A stretch of 64,000 nt of DNA from Apostichopus japonicus (taxonomy: Eukaryota > Echinodermata > Holothuroidea > Aspidochirotida > Stichopodidae), in assembly GCF_037975245.1 (NCBI RefSeq), contig NC_092579.1:32293666-32357665 (forward strand). The letters run 5' to 3'. A model generated the notes under the pieces. It did not search any database. It was not told where the DNA came from and saw only the letters and a list, made by a program, of their open reading frames with translations. This document shows positions 47,800-60,083 of the stretch, piece after piece. The position numbers and the translations under genes were made by a program. Within the stretch, counting starts at the first letter, position 1; every line of letters begins with the position of its first letter.

Positions 47800-50561
47800 C
47801 AAGCACACTCCCTCCTTCGGTCAAGTTCCTCCACCTAAATATCAACAGTATCCTTCCAAAATTAAGCCTCCTACTTAGTATATTCGCCAACCACTCCCCG
47901 GATATCATTTCTTTAAACTAAACTAAATACAAATTCCCACCTTAGCATCCCTGGTTACCAAACTTTCAGACATGATATCTCTCGATATATGGTTTGAGTA
48001 CTTATTGCTGAAAAAAACAACCTCAAAGCCACCCTCCTCCCAAACAAACCCAAACAATTGAAATTGTACTCGAAAGAGACAATAAATCTCTCCACATTAT
48101 TAGCTATTATAGTCCCCAAATGAGCCCATATCCACAATCAAAAACAGTTCTAATAAAAATACAATACTACTAGGAGATTTAAATGCCCACCACATCATTT
48201 TTGGTAGCACCAAAATATCTGAAAAAGGCATATCCCTCTTAGAAATATGTGATAAACACAACTTAACAATAATTAACCAAAATACCAAAACTAGGATAAA
48301 CCCAATAAACAATAATACTGAACTACTTGACTACGCCATAACCTCAAACCACCTTGCAACTAAAACTCATTCGATTCAAATCCTAGAAGATGACCTAATC
48401 AGTGACCATTTTCCACTCCTTTTTGAGCTAGACATAAACCTCAGTCGCATCCAAAATAACGAATTAACGTATAATTACAATAAAGCAGACTGGACATCAT
48501 TTAAAAAGGGATCATAACAAACAACACTATTGCCAATTACCACAACAACAAGCTAAATTACATCGGCATATATTGTGACAGCATTGCCCAACATATCTTT
48601 AATACCTTCAAAAAACACTGCCCCTTAAAAACAAAACAGGAATCCAAAACTAAATAGGAATATTCTTACACTAAATAGATCAGACGTCGACTACATAGAA
48701 CCTATATGATCTCCCCAGATCCAACTCTAAAAACCTAAATTAACCAACTTGAAAAACAAATAAATACACAAATATCGGCGGTCGACCAAAACCGAGTCCA
48801 AAACAAATGCGATTCAATCATTAATGACAAAAACCCAAAACACTTTTGGAAAAATTAAAGAAATATCGAAAACCCATTACAACCCAAACACAGGTAATAC
48901 AGACGAATGCCTTAGAGATAAAGTAGGTAACCTCATCACAAAAACTTAAGACCAAATAAAGCTTAGTGAATCATACTTGAAAACTATATTCAATATCTTA
49001 GATGGCCCTCCATACGATAACAGATTCCAACACAAAATAAACCGTACAATTATCTGTAATGCAACCAGCTTTATCCCCAACTTCTAAGGATGTCTCAACA
49101 AAAACATCCCTCTACTCAAAGAAATAGATATAAATGATTGGTATAGTGCCACTGAATATGCAAAAATGCCTCCTCCCCTGGTCTTGACAACATAAATGAC
49201 CTAATGCTAAAAGATTCCCCTCCGTGGGCCTCCGATATTCATTAACTCTCATATTTTCCCATTATTTAACAAACTCCTTAGACTGGGTCATTTCCCAACC
49301 CTGTGGACATCCGCCAAAATGATTTTAATACCGAAACTAAGTAAAGACACACCAAAATTCAAAACTATCAACCAATTAGTCTCCTACCAGCCTTAGGTAA
49401 GATTTTCGAAAGAATTATAGATAACCGCACCAGAAACCACCTTGAGCAAATTAATCACTTTGCCCGTATCAATCAGGCTAATTCCGGGCACACAAATCTA
49501 CAATAAACCAAACTTTCCACCTTTCCAAAGAAATTCGCATCGGCTTCATAAAAAAACATGATACCACTGCCCTCTTCCTTGATGCCAAAAAGGAGTTCGA
49601 CAAAACTTGGCACAACGGCATAAGAATTTAACTACTTAACTTTAATCTCCCCTCCAATTACACCAGACTTCTTTCCTCTTTCCTTAGTGAGCGCAATGCC
49701 AAAATATGCTACAAAAACCAACAATCAAAACCTTTTCCACTTGGTGCAGGGACTCCACAGGGCGCTGTTTTCAGCCCCCTCCCCTGCACCCTATATGTTA
49801 ATGATTTGAACATCCCCCCTCTATCTAAATGCAGCTATAGTCAGTACACTGACGACATAGCCATTTGGAGCACCAGTAAAAATATCTATATGACGGAACT
49901 AAATATTAAAAGAGCAATTACACATCTCGAAAAGTGGTGCTCGATGTGGAGAACAAAAATATATCCCTCAATATCTAACCTAGCCAATTTCTCCATAATA
50001 AACTCAAAATACCATAACCATATTGCCAAAATGAATCTTTTCAACACCTCAATCACTGCTACTCCTAATGCAACCTTCCTTGGTACCACTTTCGATAGCA
50101 AATTATTGTTTAATCTACTTTGTAACAGAACTGCAGGACGCTGCTGGTTCCAACTTAAATCCATTCAAATCCTCTCACACAAATATAACTTCCCTCCGAA
50201 AACCATTATCCAAATCTATAAATCCAAAGTAAAAATGATTCTCAGTTACGGGAGCATCTCCCTGCTTACCATCTCTAATCCCAATAAACAAATTTTAAAC
50301 AGAATCCACACCACAGCTTATCGACTCGCACTCAAAATCCCTACCTATATTGCTACTTTGTACGTTCTCCGTGCAGGAAACACAAAATCTACTTTCACCC
50401 GACTTGAAGAATTCAACACCAAGTTATACAAAAACAACCTCGAGAACGACCCTTTGATTGAAGACCTCCCCCTGAAATACAAAGTCGCAACAACTCACTA
50501 CCCCAAAACCAAACCCTTTCTGTATTCACAATTGTTACTACTTAAAGTCTCATTCCATTAA
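47796..50561 (+). pseudogene. ORF2 (endonuclease and reverse transcriptase) of the Jockey-like element
   Basis: ATG at 47796 overlaps the ORF1 stop in ATGA and starts the endonuclease (VKFLHLNINSILPKLS, then stops). GDLNAHH-like text appears near 48175, and ISDHFPL-like text near 48400. Reverse-transcriptase blocks follow at about 49540-49850: ALFLDAKKEFDKTW (catalytic Asp), GTPQGAVFSPL, LYVNDLN, and YTDDIAIW with the Asp pair. 49806-50561 remains open over the thumb and ends at TAA. Upstream parts have many stops, so only the last third is intact. Confidence 0.8.
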
Positions 50562-51220
50562 AAAAATCCTTTCCTAAATGGTTCTAGGCCCAAGTATACT
50601 TATATATACAGATTATATTGTTACCAAACAATAGAAACCACAACCACTCCCTACCCAAACAATAGAAACCACTCCGTCTCCACAATTCTCAGTACTTAAA
50701 AAATTCCTCTCCTTTAGAAATCCCTCCCTAAGTGACTCTTTGACTCTGACCTCGGGTATGATTATGGCTATCCTGTCCAATATAAATATATAAGACTTCA
50801 TTTACCAGCAATTCCCTGACTGAACATAGACAACCTTTCCAAGAAAAAAAAAAAAAATGTCTATTCTATAAAAACAAACTTATTATCCCCCGTAGGACCT
50901 CTCGCCAGGTCGACCAGGGGTTAAACTCCTTTTGATTTGATATCAACAACAACAAAGACAAACCTTTTACTCGAATTAAAAAAAAAAGGTAACTAATTTC
51001 ATTTATTTCATTTCATTTATTGATTTTTGTTCTATTTTAACATAAGTATGACATAAGTATGACATATGACATAGAAGGAGATAAGAAACAAAACTTGTGA
51101 AAGGAAGTGTATTAAAAAACCCTATAGGGCTTGTCGGGTAGTGACACTCCCTAAAAACTCCCTAAACTCTAAACTCCCTAAAGACATCATGATTAGATTT
51201 TGGTTTCATTTAATCAATAG

Positions 51221-51293
51221 GTAGAGGAATTGGACACTCTTGCGCAAGATATCAACGACTTGAAGTACTCTGCTCAGGCGGCCTCCATTCTAG
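51221..51293 (+). CDS. SRP68: SRP68, penultimate exon
   Basis: AATAG acceptor, 24 codons plus one base (VEELDTLAQDINDLKYSA, then SIL), and a TAG|GTATGT donor. It ends in phase 1 and completes an Asp codon with the next exon, giving ASILD before SNEP, which parallels the ILD(T/S)N junction of vertebrate SRP68. SRP68 pairs with SRP72 on SRP RNA in the signal recognition particle and remodels the RNA during targeting of ribosomes to the endoplasmic reticulum. Earlier exons were not identified in the 11 kb upstream. Confidence 0.75.
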
Positions 51294-52485
51294 GTATGTA
51301 CTTAATAATAATATAATAATAATAATAATCAATGTACTGTGTTTGGAAAGAAACTTTTTGCTGCTTTGGATGAAGATTAAGGATTCTTGTTTTTCAAAAG
51401 GCAAAATGCAAGATGGACTATATATGAAAGGATGAATACCAAAACTTTAAGAAAAGAAATTGGGTGGGGGGGAGGGGGAATCAGGCAGAGACCATCATGT
51501 TACTACCCTGTTAATTTTGTGTAGGACACTGGTTAATTTAAAAGGAAGAAATCCTTTAGTACCCTTGAGTTTCTGAAAGGTTTCTTCTTTGGGATAACAG
51601 TGGAGAGACATATCGATGTTCTCTTTTGGGTCTGATCGTCAGGAAAATGCAGATTAAACTGCCGTGTCCATTTGGAACCTTGGAATTGAACCCTGCTACT
51701 GGAACAAATGTATTCCATCAGAGCATAGACAATGATTCAGAGAAATATGGCCTTTATATTAATAATCTGTTGTTTTCTTTCCCAAATTTTTCTCTTTGGT
51801 TAAACAATGAGTGAAAAGATTCATTCGGTTGGAAGCAGCACCGCCCCTTTTCACACCTTTTTTTTGGGGGGGGGGGGGGGGGAAGAGACCTATTAGCCCT
51901 TAGGGTCTGAAAATATTACAATAGGATTATTGTGGTGGACAGGACAGACAACAGTTATTTTTGCTTGTAGCTGAATGTATGATGTTCAGGGATCACAAGG
52001 AAGTATCAAAAGCCTGATCAAAACTGCCGTCTTTTGTACTATCGAAATTTGTCAGAATAAAGAAATTGAAAGCCAAAATATAAAGAGTTTATCTGGCCTT
52101 GTAGACTGCGATTGAACCAGTCTCTGTCATCTACAAATAATAGAAAGTGGGTATCCATTTCTGTTTGTGACAGCAATAACAAAAAATGACTGCAAATTAA
52201 CAAGTTTTTGTAAACTTTCTCTATTCAGGGATTTGAATCCCAAATTCCACTCGAATATACCCCCCCCCCTACTTATGAACTGTCACGTAGCTCAAGGTGA
52301 CAAACTTACTACAAAGATGAGAATAGGCCTTAGGTGGTTCCTAATTCAATGACATTTCTCACAGTTAATTGAATTGACTTCCCCCACCCTCCAGATTATC
52401 CTCACCCATAGAAAATACCCTCCACCCAAGAATACATAAAAAAAAAACATGGCTTACCAAGAACCTCTCTGCGTTCATTTTTCAG
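51294..52485. other. SRP68 intron
   Basis: Non-coding, with a G tract near 51866-51882 and a C tract near 52260. No other feature was seen. The short frames at 51533-51814 have no domain. Confidence 0.6.
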
Positions 52486-52784
52486 ATTCCAATGAACCTT
52501 TCATCAGCAAAGGAATGGCGCAACTCGGTCTGAAGGACAATCGACCGCTGGCGGAATGGCTTGACCGGTACAACGCCAACCAGCCGGACCTGGCCGCCAA
52601 GCCCAACTTCACCACATTTCCACTGGACTTTAAGCCGTCACCGTGCAAACCGCTCTTCTTTGACATAGCTCTGAACCATATAGAGTTACCCTCCTTGGAT
52701 GAGAAACTGGAACAGAATAAATCGTCCCCGCAGGGGGGTCTGGGTGGGTTCCTGCGTGGATGGTGGAGCGGGGGTGAAAAGTAA
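52486..52784 (+). CDS. SRP68: SRP68, last exon
   Basis: After a TTTTTCAG acceptor the exon completes a split codon and encodes 98 residues to TAA at 52782: SNEPFISKGMAQLGLKDNRP, then PCKPLFFDIALNHIELP, LDEKLEQ and GLGGFLRGWWSG. This matches the C-terminus of animal SRP68 (KPLFFDLALNHVAFPPLEDKLEQ...GYIKGIFGF), the part that contacts SRP72. The ATG at 52449 lies in the intron and is not a start. Base composition here is more GC-rich than its surroundings, as expected for a conserved coding exon. Confidence 0.92.
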
Positions 52785-54335
52785 CTCTCGATTTGCCACG
52801 ATGTCGGAAAAAGGATTTCGGAAAAAGGTCTTTTGTATACATAAGCCGGTAGTATTTGGGAGGGCTCTCACTCTTCTCCTGCATGTGCTATAATCATCTT
52901 TTATTTAAGTTTTATTTGATTTTATTTGTTTTTTAGTATAGAAAACTACACCTTGTTGCAATGCAAACACCTCTGTGTTTGCATTGCAACAAAGGAAGGC
53001 CAAAAAGAATAACACTCACTTTTTTAACCTGGCTTGGCAAACAAAATTTGAAGAATATTCAAAATGGGAATTGGAATTTTATATATTTTGGATTTGGTGT
53101 TTGTGTGTTTATCTTGTTTATCTTGTTTAGAGAAAAAGAAGAAAAAAACAGCATCTTTATTTGATGGGGCTTTAAAGTTTTAAAAATGGGTTTCGGTTGT
53201 TGATTTCTTGGTCTACAAACATTGTGGTGCTTGACTGACTGACACTTTATGGGGGCATGATAAGGTGACTGAATTTAGTATTGGCAGGAGTTATGGATGG
53301 TAGTTGGAAGGACCAGGGGTGGGGTGGGGGGTGGTGAGGCGAAGGATAGAGAAGGAGAAATGAAAGTGAAGAGGGAGAATCTTTGAATTGAATTTTCAGT
53401 TTGCAGTAGCACAGGTTTGCTGCATGATAAGGCTATATTTAAAGAAACTTTCAATAATGCACTCTTCGTGTATATAATTTGGGGTGTGGTAGTCGGAGCC
53501 GGGGGGGGGGGGGGGTGATTGAGACAGCAATGAAAGGGAGCAACCTTTCCACATATATGTTGTTTGTGCTATGGTAGTAACGTTTCCTTTTTCAAACTGG
53601 AGGGCAAAAAATGTAAAAATTGAGTTATCTAAAATTAATTCAAAATCAGGTTTAGTTAATAAATGAAAGTTAAAGACAATTTTATTGATGGTAGCAGGGG
53701 CGCCATGGTATTGTAAACTGAATCAGCAATCAGCCATGGAAGGCCAACTCCTTTTTGTTGGGAACTTGTCGTCAAGCAAACCTATGGATTCAAGCCCTAT
53801 CTGGCTAAAGTAAGATGGGGTTATTATTTTTATCTAGGAGAAATCAATTCTTTTTCCCCTCATGTTGAAATGGTCTTCCAAATGTTTAAAAAAAAATGTC
53901 CAAAAAGAATGTACTGGTGTGAATTGGATAGCCACCTGGTGTGACGTAAAAAGGCCATAGGCTTATCCCATATGTACATGTGACTGCTTAGTATCATTAA
54001 ATAACTGCCCTCCAGGCTGATATTATAAATAATAGAAACATTATAGAAACTGTCTGTTGTCACCCAACCATCTCAATAGTAGATGCAGGTATCACTAAGA
54101 ATGTTTATGAAATATGTATTGCATGTTTTGATTAGTATTTGCATAATAATTTGATGAGGGATAACCTGTTTCTGGACAGGTAGTTGAAGGGTATTAACTA
54201 TGGTGGGAGGGATGAAGGTATATCCTGTCCATGAACTGATTTGTCATTAAAAAGAAGAAGTTATTTCAAAGTATCATTCTTTTTGTTCCTTTTTTTCTTC
54301 CTTTTACATGAGTATTGTAAAAGGAAAAGCAAAGA
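52785..54335. other. non-coding downstream of SRP68
   Basis: No gene was recognised. A G tract lies near 53501-53516. The 3' UTR of SRP68 probably occupies the first few hundred bases, but no clear AATAAA was seen. Confidence 0.5.
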
Positions 54336-54405
54336 TTGAGTTTGAGCCAGGGACCTTGAGATGCAAAAGCAAAAGTCTTTACCACTAGACCATTAGGTGG
54401 GCCTC
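54336..54405 (-). repeat. tRNA-like sequence (SINE head or pseudogene)
   Basis: On the minus strand TGGTCTAGTGGTAA resembles the tRNA A box, and about 35 bases later GGCTCAAACTC resembles the B box. The acceptor and T stems do not pair properly, so a functional tRNA is not claimed. Confidence 0.45.
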
Positions 54406-54507
54406 TGGTTTCTAAAGCTTTACAAATATTTAAAGATCCTGCTGTTTGGACTTAGTCTTTTTTTGTAAAAACATTTTCTCCACTACTCCCTCACCCCCGA
54501 TTAGCTA

Positions 54508-54650
54508 GTCAGGGGGAGGGGTGGCGGCGAACTCACCTTGTCCGCGTTGAACCTTGTCAGGGGGAGGGGTGGCGGCGAACTCCACTTGTCCGCGCCTTTA
54601 CCTTGTCAGGGGGAGGGGGCGGTGACCTCACCTTGTCCGCACCCTCACCC
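54508..54650. repeat. GC-rich tandem repeat, 48-49 bp
   Basis: Three copies of gtcagggggaggggtggcgg followed by cgaactcaccttgtccgcg, starting at 54508, 54556 and 54605. A fainter copy may follow to about 54760. Confidence 0.8.
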
Positions 54651-54782
54651 CCTCTCATCCTCCCCCCTCTCAGCCTCGGTGCTCACCTTGTCCACCTGCC
54701 AGGAGGAGGGGGACCGCCCGCCTTCGGGATTCACCTTATCCACTTGTCAGAACTCCTTTTGTGAATACTCACCTGGGGCTTG

Positions 54783-54857
54783 AACCGATGCAATCCAAAC
54801 CAATCGCTTACTGAACGATGGAATAACCAATTACACCATTTCGGTTCCCTCTGGAAA
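54783..54857 (-). repeat. tRNA-like sequence
   Basis: The minus strand has TGGTGTAATTGGTTA (A-box-like) and GGTTCAAGCCC (B-box-like), with an atcg/cgat pair that could form an anticodon stem. Pairing elsewhere is poor, so it is scored as tRNA-derived rather than a tRNA gene. Confidence 0.35.
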
Positions 54858-54929
54858 AACTTCGTTTCTTATATTTATACTTCCACTCCCTCCAAAGAAC
54901 AGAAAAGTAAAAGGCTCTGTCTAGACATT

Positions 54930-56290
54930 AACCGCAGACATGATGCTCTGTCTGGGAATCGAACCGGAGACATGGAGTTTGTCGGTGTCTCTCCAGTCCA
55001 GAGCACTACCAACTGCGCCACTAGAACTGTTGAGAATTAATGCTCGTTTCTAATATTTAAACTTCAAAGTCCAGAATGGAAGAAGGAAAAGAAAAGAAAA
55101 TCAAAATGCTCTCTCTGGGAATCGAACCTGAGACATGGAGTTTGTGAGTCCAGAGCACTACCAACTGCGCCACTAGAACTGTTGAGAATTAATGCTCGTT
55201 TCTAATATTTAAACTTCAAAGTCCAGAATGGAAGAAGGAAAAGAGAAAAAATCAAAATGCTGTGTCTGGGAATCGAACCTGAGACACGGAGTTTGTGAGT
55301 CCAGAGCACTACCAACTGCGCCACTAGAACTGTTGAGAATTAATGCTCGTTTCTAATATTTAAACTTCAAAGTCCAGAATGGAAGAAGGAAAAGAAAAGA
55401 AAATCAAAATGCTCTCTCTGGGAATCGAACCTGAGACATGGAGTTTGTGAGTCCAGAGCACTACCAACTGCGCCACTAGAACTGTTGAGAATTAATGCTC
55501 GTTTCTAATATTTAAACTTCAAAGTCCAGAATGGAAGAAGGAAAAGAGAAAAAAATCAAAATGCTGTGTCTGGGAATCGAACCTGAGACACGGAGTTTGT
55601 GAGTCCAGAGCACTACCAACTGCGCCACTAGAACTGTTGAGAATTAATGCTCGTTTCTAATATTTAAACTTCAAAGTCCAGAATGGAAGAAGGAAAAGAA
55701 AAGAAAATCAAAATGCTCTCTCTGGGAATCGAACCTGAGACATGGAGTTTGTGAGTCCAGAGCACTACCAACTGCGCCACTAGAACTGTTGAGAATTAAT
55801 GCTCGTTTCTAATATTTAAACTTCAAAGTCCAGAATGGAAGAAGGAAAAGAGAAAAAAATCAAAATGCTGTGTCTGGGAATCGAACCTGAGACACGGAGT
55901 TTGTGAGTCCAGAGCACTACCAACTGCGCCACTAGAACTGTTGAGAATTAATGCTCGTTTCTAATATTTAAACTTCAAAGTCCAGAATGGAAGAAGGAAA
56001 AGAGAAAAAAATCAAAATGCTGTGTCTGGGAATCGAACCTGAGACACGGAGTTTGTGAGTCCAGAGCACTACCAACTGCGCCACTAGAACTGTTGAGAAT
56101 TAATGCTCGTTTCTAATATTTAAACTTCAAAGTCCAGAATGGAAGAAGGAAAAGAGAAAAAAATCAAAATGCTCTGTCTGGGAATCGAACCTGAGACACG
56201 GACTTTGTCAGTCCAGAGCACTACCAACTGCGCCACTAGAACTGTTGAGAATTAATGCTCGTTTCTAATATTTAAACTTCAAAGTCCAGA
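54930..56290 (-). repeat. tandem array of nine tRNA-derived units, 152 bp each
   Basis: The minus-strand unit contains TGGCGCAGTTGGTAG, a perfect A box, and GGTTCGATTCC, a perfect B box, the two internal RNA polymerase III promoter elements. The GAATC of the B box falls at 54956, 55119, 55270, 55422, 55574, 55726, 55878, 56030 and 56182, so the period is 152 after the first two. The D stem (GCGC/GTGC) pairs, but the anticodon, T and acceptor stems do not, so mature tRNA is unlikely. Units alternate between a 'ctctctggg...catgg' and a 'tgtgtctggg...cacgg' form. The rest of each unit is AT-rich spacer with a constant 5' part. Confidence 0.9.
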
Positions 56291-57430
56291 TTTATGACTT
56301 ATGAAAAAAATAGAAATCATATAAACAAAAAGCCTTTTCCGGTCACTCGGTCAGATAATTACACGAAATAAGTGTATAACAAAGACAAGGGTGTCTTCTA
56401 CTCCACGTCTAATTTTAATTTCGATGGGTGCTTCAGAGAGGACAAGAGAGGGGCCTTAAAAGAGGGGGTTTTCCAAATTGTGCACTTAAAAAGAACACGT
56501 ATTTCTATCGGGTCCTTTGAGACCACGTATCTCCCGAACGGAAGCAGATATGGACCTGGGAGTTGCAGATTTGGGCTCCTGAGCATCGGTTACCCCCTGT
56601 CACGTCATATGGGCGAAATCGATTTGGGGTCAATTTTTGGCAATTTTTATTTGCGACAAAAATAGGTTTTTTGTCTGAAAAGTTTAAAAAGTACTTCTTT
56701 TTGATACCCAATTCCAAAATAAACTTCAGATTCGTAATCAGCGTGTCGCGAACTACCAGAAAAGATACACATTTATCGAATTTGCGACAACAAGTTTTTG
56801 CACCTCAAACTTGAAAAAGTAAGACCGAAAAACTTTTACGACGAACAAAGGATTAAAATCTTTTGTTGCCCCTAAAAGTTTTTCCGTTTTCTATTGTTCC
56901 TCTGAAAAGTTGCAAACTGAGCGAAATAAAAGGGCGCTCGACGCATCTTGCCAGTGATACGTGATTTCAAAGCAGTCAAATCAAACCTTTGTTTGTCATC
57001 TTGAGTTTTATCTTGACATTTATGAATAAATGGGTCAAATTTTGGCATAAATTTTGGAAAAAACTGCTTACGGTTTTTAAAGGTGAAAAAACTTTTTGTC
57101 GCAAAGGCGATAAATGTGTATCTTTTCTGGTAGTTCGCGACACGCTGATTACGAATCTGAAGTTTATTTTGGAATTGGGTGCTGTGTGGGGGCGTGCAGG
57201 GGAAAAAAATGATTTGTGATTTATGAAAAAAATAGAAATCATATAAACAAAAAGCCTTTCCCGGTCAGATAATTACACGAAATTAGTGTATAACAAAGAC
57301 AAGGGTGTCTTCTATTCCACGTCTAATTTTAATGTCGATGGGTGTTTCAGAGAGGACAAGAGGGGGCTGAAAAGAGGGGTTTTTCAAAATTGTGCACTTA
57401 TAAAGAACACGTATTTCTATCGGGTCATTT
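56290..57430. repeat. direct and inverted repeat block
   Basis: About 200 bases from 56297 (gaaaaaaatagaaatcat, then ggtgtcttctactccac) recur at about 57223-57430 in the same orientation. Between them 56706-56780 (cccaattccaaaataaact to ttatcg) is repeated in reverse complement at 57109-57181, giving a stem of about 72 near-identical bases with a loop of about 330. Related loop sequence appears again at about 60250-60420. No ORF of note. It looks like a mobile or satellite unit of unknown class. Confidence 0.75.
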
Positions 57431-57431
57431 G

Positions 57432-57765
57432 CAGTGGCGGAGCTAAGGGTATTGGTCGAGGGGGGCGAGAACGGTCTGTAGGGGCGCTTTCGAAACTATC
57501 TAAGCGGAGCGCCACCACGGGTTTGGCGCGGAGCGTACCGAAAATTTTGAATAAAGATGCTCCTTAGATCGGCGGAAATGACACTTTCCGGGCCTTGCTA
57601 ATTTGCAGATAAAGGATAAATGTCAATAGGTAGATGAGAGCGCAATAAAAACGTCAATAATAGCATATAAAGTGGTAAAAAGCTAAAAAAAGGCGCCAGC
57701 AGTCTATTTGAGTCCGTCAGGGGGGGGGGTATCCGCCCCCTGACTGTATGGACGCTCCGCCACTG
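57432..57765. mobile_element. hAT-like MITE
   Basis: Perfect 12-bp inverted ends, CAGTGGCGGAGC and GCTCCGCCACTG, bound 334 bases. The core taagcggagcgccacc at about 57502 is shared with the elements at 28738 and 58263. It interrupts the second copy of the direct repeat. No matching 8-bp flanks are visible. Confidence 0.8.
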
Positions 57766-57859
57766 CCAGATAGACCACCCCCTCCCCCATGGTACGCCAT
57801 TTGACGAAAGAATAACACACCCTCAATGCAACCTATACCTAATGGACACTTTCGTGGTA

Positions 57860-60083
57860 TGATTATAGTCCCCCAAATGAGCCCATATCCAGCATAGCAT
57901 ATATATGTTCTAATAAAAATACAAAACTCCTAGTAATTGCCCACATTATTTTTTCTGAAAAAGGCAAATCTCTTAGAAATATGTGATAAATACAACTTAA
58001 CGATAATTAGCCAAAGTACCAATCCTAGGATAAACCCAATAAACAATATTACAGAACTACTTGACTACCCATGTAACCTCAAATCACCTCGCAACTTAAA
58101 CACATTCGATACAAATCCTAGAAGATGACTAAATCAGTGACAATTTTTCCACTCGTTTTTGAGCTAGACATAAACCTCAACCGCATACCAAATAACGAAG
58201 TGACGTATAATTACAATAAAACAGACTCCCAAAATACAACAACCAAAACAACGAGCTAAATTCAGTGGCGGCGGAACCGGGGGGGGGGGGGGGGGGGTAA
58301 GCGCAACACAACTACGTCTTAGGCCAATGATTTGCCTCATTTCAGCCAGTTCTCCAACATCCCCTGAAAGATATATCCTTCCAATGGTAGCACATTTCCC
58401 ATGGATATATCCTTCAGGGACATGGGGGGGGGGAGGGTAGGTGCGGAGCATTGCAGCCAGAGCATTCAAACGATATGATAATTGATTGTCTCTATCATGC
58501 CTCATCGAATATTAGTGTTTTAAATAAGAGTGTAATCAGCTAAACGCTATACACTCATCAAAATTTGCGTTTACACTACGAGTACACGCAAGGCGTGGAA
58601 CATGACTCTATGTGCGCAATTAATTATTAAACGAACAAAAACACAATATTAGCATTTCACCTGTACTGTATAGGGTACATGCATTCGTGACTGTGCTTGG
58701 TTCATAGAAATTTGTTGGCAACTGCACATGGTTTGGAATTACCCATTTGTTGACATTAAGAAATGCTTTCTGTTTTTTCTTAGGACATTTATTTAATTAT
58801 TGCATTTAATTGCAAGTAGTAATTTACTACACTCAAAAACGTCTTTGCGAGTACACTACGAGTAATAGCTACTCTCTTAAAACACCCTCGAATATACAAA
58901 TTACAATGCTTTTACAGATTTTTTGGTGCAATCTGAGAAATTGCAGGCTTGAGACCCATATCTTAGGGCTAGGTATTCGCAGCATAAAACACTCGGCAAG
59001 TGCCGTTTCCGGGCATCTGGGGGTTTGAAAACCCCAAAATTGTCTTGTACGCTCCGCATCAACCCATGGTGGCGCTCCGCTTAGATAATCTTAACACATT
59101 AGCACCCCAATAATTTTCCCGTTCCGCCGCGCCTGGCTAAATTACATCGACAATTACTGTGACAGCGTTGCCCATCAATCATATCTTCAATACTTTCAAA
59201 AGACACTGTCATTTAAAAACAAAACAGAAAACGAAAACTAAATAAGAAAATCCTTACACTTATGAAACTCAGACGTCGCCTACGTAGAACCTATATCATC
59301 TCCCGAGACCTAACTCTAAAAACCCAAATTAACCAACTTAAATAGCAATAAACAGACAAATATTGGCGGATGAACAAAACCGCGTCCCAAACAACTGCGA
59401 TTTAATAAGTAATGATAAAAACCCGAAACACTTTTGGAAAATTTAAAAAAATCATTAACCCCATTACAACCCCAAACACAGGTAAAACAGACCAAGGCCT
59501 TAGAGATAACGTAGGTAACCTCATCACAAAAACTCAAGACCAAATAAAGCTAATTGAATCGTACTTTAAAAGTATATTCAATATCTACGATGGCCCCCGA
59601 TACGATATCAGCTGTAAACACGAAATAGACCGTACAATTATCAGAAATGCAACCAGCTTTAACACCAACCCATTAGGATGTCTCAACAAAAAACATCCCT
59701 CTGCTCAATAAAATAGATATAAACAATTGGTATAGTGCCACTAAAAAATGCATCCTCCACTGGTCCTGACAACATAAATGACCAAATGCCTAAAAACTCC
59801 CCTCCGATATTCATTAACTCTCATATTTTCCCACTATTTAACGAACTCCTTAGACTGGGTTATTTCCCAGCCCCATGGAAATCCGCCAAAAAGATTTTAA
59901 TACCGAAACTAAGTAAAGACCGCACCAAAATTCAAAACTATCGACCAATAGTCTCCTCCCAGCCGTATGTAAGATTTCCGAAAGAATTATAGATAACCGT
60001 ACCAGATCCCACCTAGAGCAAATTAATCACCTTTCCCCGTATCAATCGGGCTAATTCCGCGCACACAAATCTACAATAAACCA
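57860..60083 (+). mobile_element. Jockey-like retrotransposon, copy 2, truncated at both ends
   Basis: The text parallels copy 1 from about 48105 to 49520 (for example ccaaatgagcccatatcc, cagacgtcg and ctaattccg in order) with many substitutions. It starts in the endonuclease region and breaks off at about 60083 within the reverse transcriptase. The open stretch at 59735-59992 carries the fingers (LLRLGYFPAPWKSAKKILIP). A hAT-like element interrupts it at 58263-59135. It has stops throughout and is dead. Confidence 0.85.
58263..59135. mobile_element. hAT-like non-autonomous element with 8-bp target duplication
   Basis: The 873-bp insert lies between two copies of GCTAAATT (58255-58262 and 59136-59143). 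Its ends are inverted repeats, CAGTGGCGGCGGAACCGGG and, at the right, the inverse of CAGGCGCGGCGGAACGGG. Copy 1 of the same retrotransposon has a single GCTAAATT at 48552-48559 with no insert, which confirms the boundaries. A G tract lies at 58280-58297, and the core ggtggcgctccgctta at about 59068 is shared, inverted, with the other hAT-like elements. No transposase was recognised. Confidence 0.93.

Larger units (their letters stand above)
46377..50990 (+). mobile_element. Jockey-like non-LTR retrotransposon, copy 1, decayed
   Basis: A 5' leader, a gag-like ORF1 with three zinc knuckles, an ORF2 with endonuclease and reverse transcriptase, a 3' UTR and an A tract (about 50979-50988) are present in order. 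Many stops and small indels disable it. It seems to have inserted into ABCC exon copy C. A second, more truncated copy lies at 57860-60083. Confidence 0.85.

Noticed and set aside
52449-52784. A short independent gene starting at ATG 52449
   Set aside because: The first 37 bases are intron ending in a TTTTTCAG acceptor; homology to SRP68 starts only after it.
54930-56290. True tRNA genes
   Set aside because: A and B boxes and the D stem are good, but the anticodon, T and acceptor stems do not pair, so a functional tRNA is not supported.
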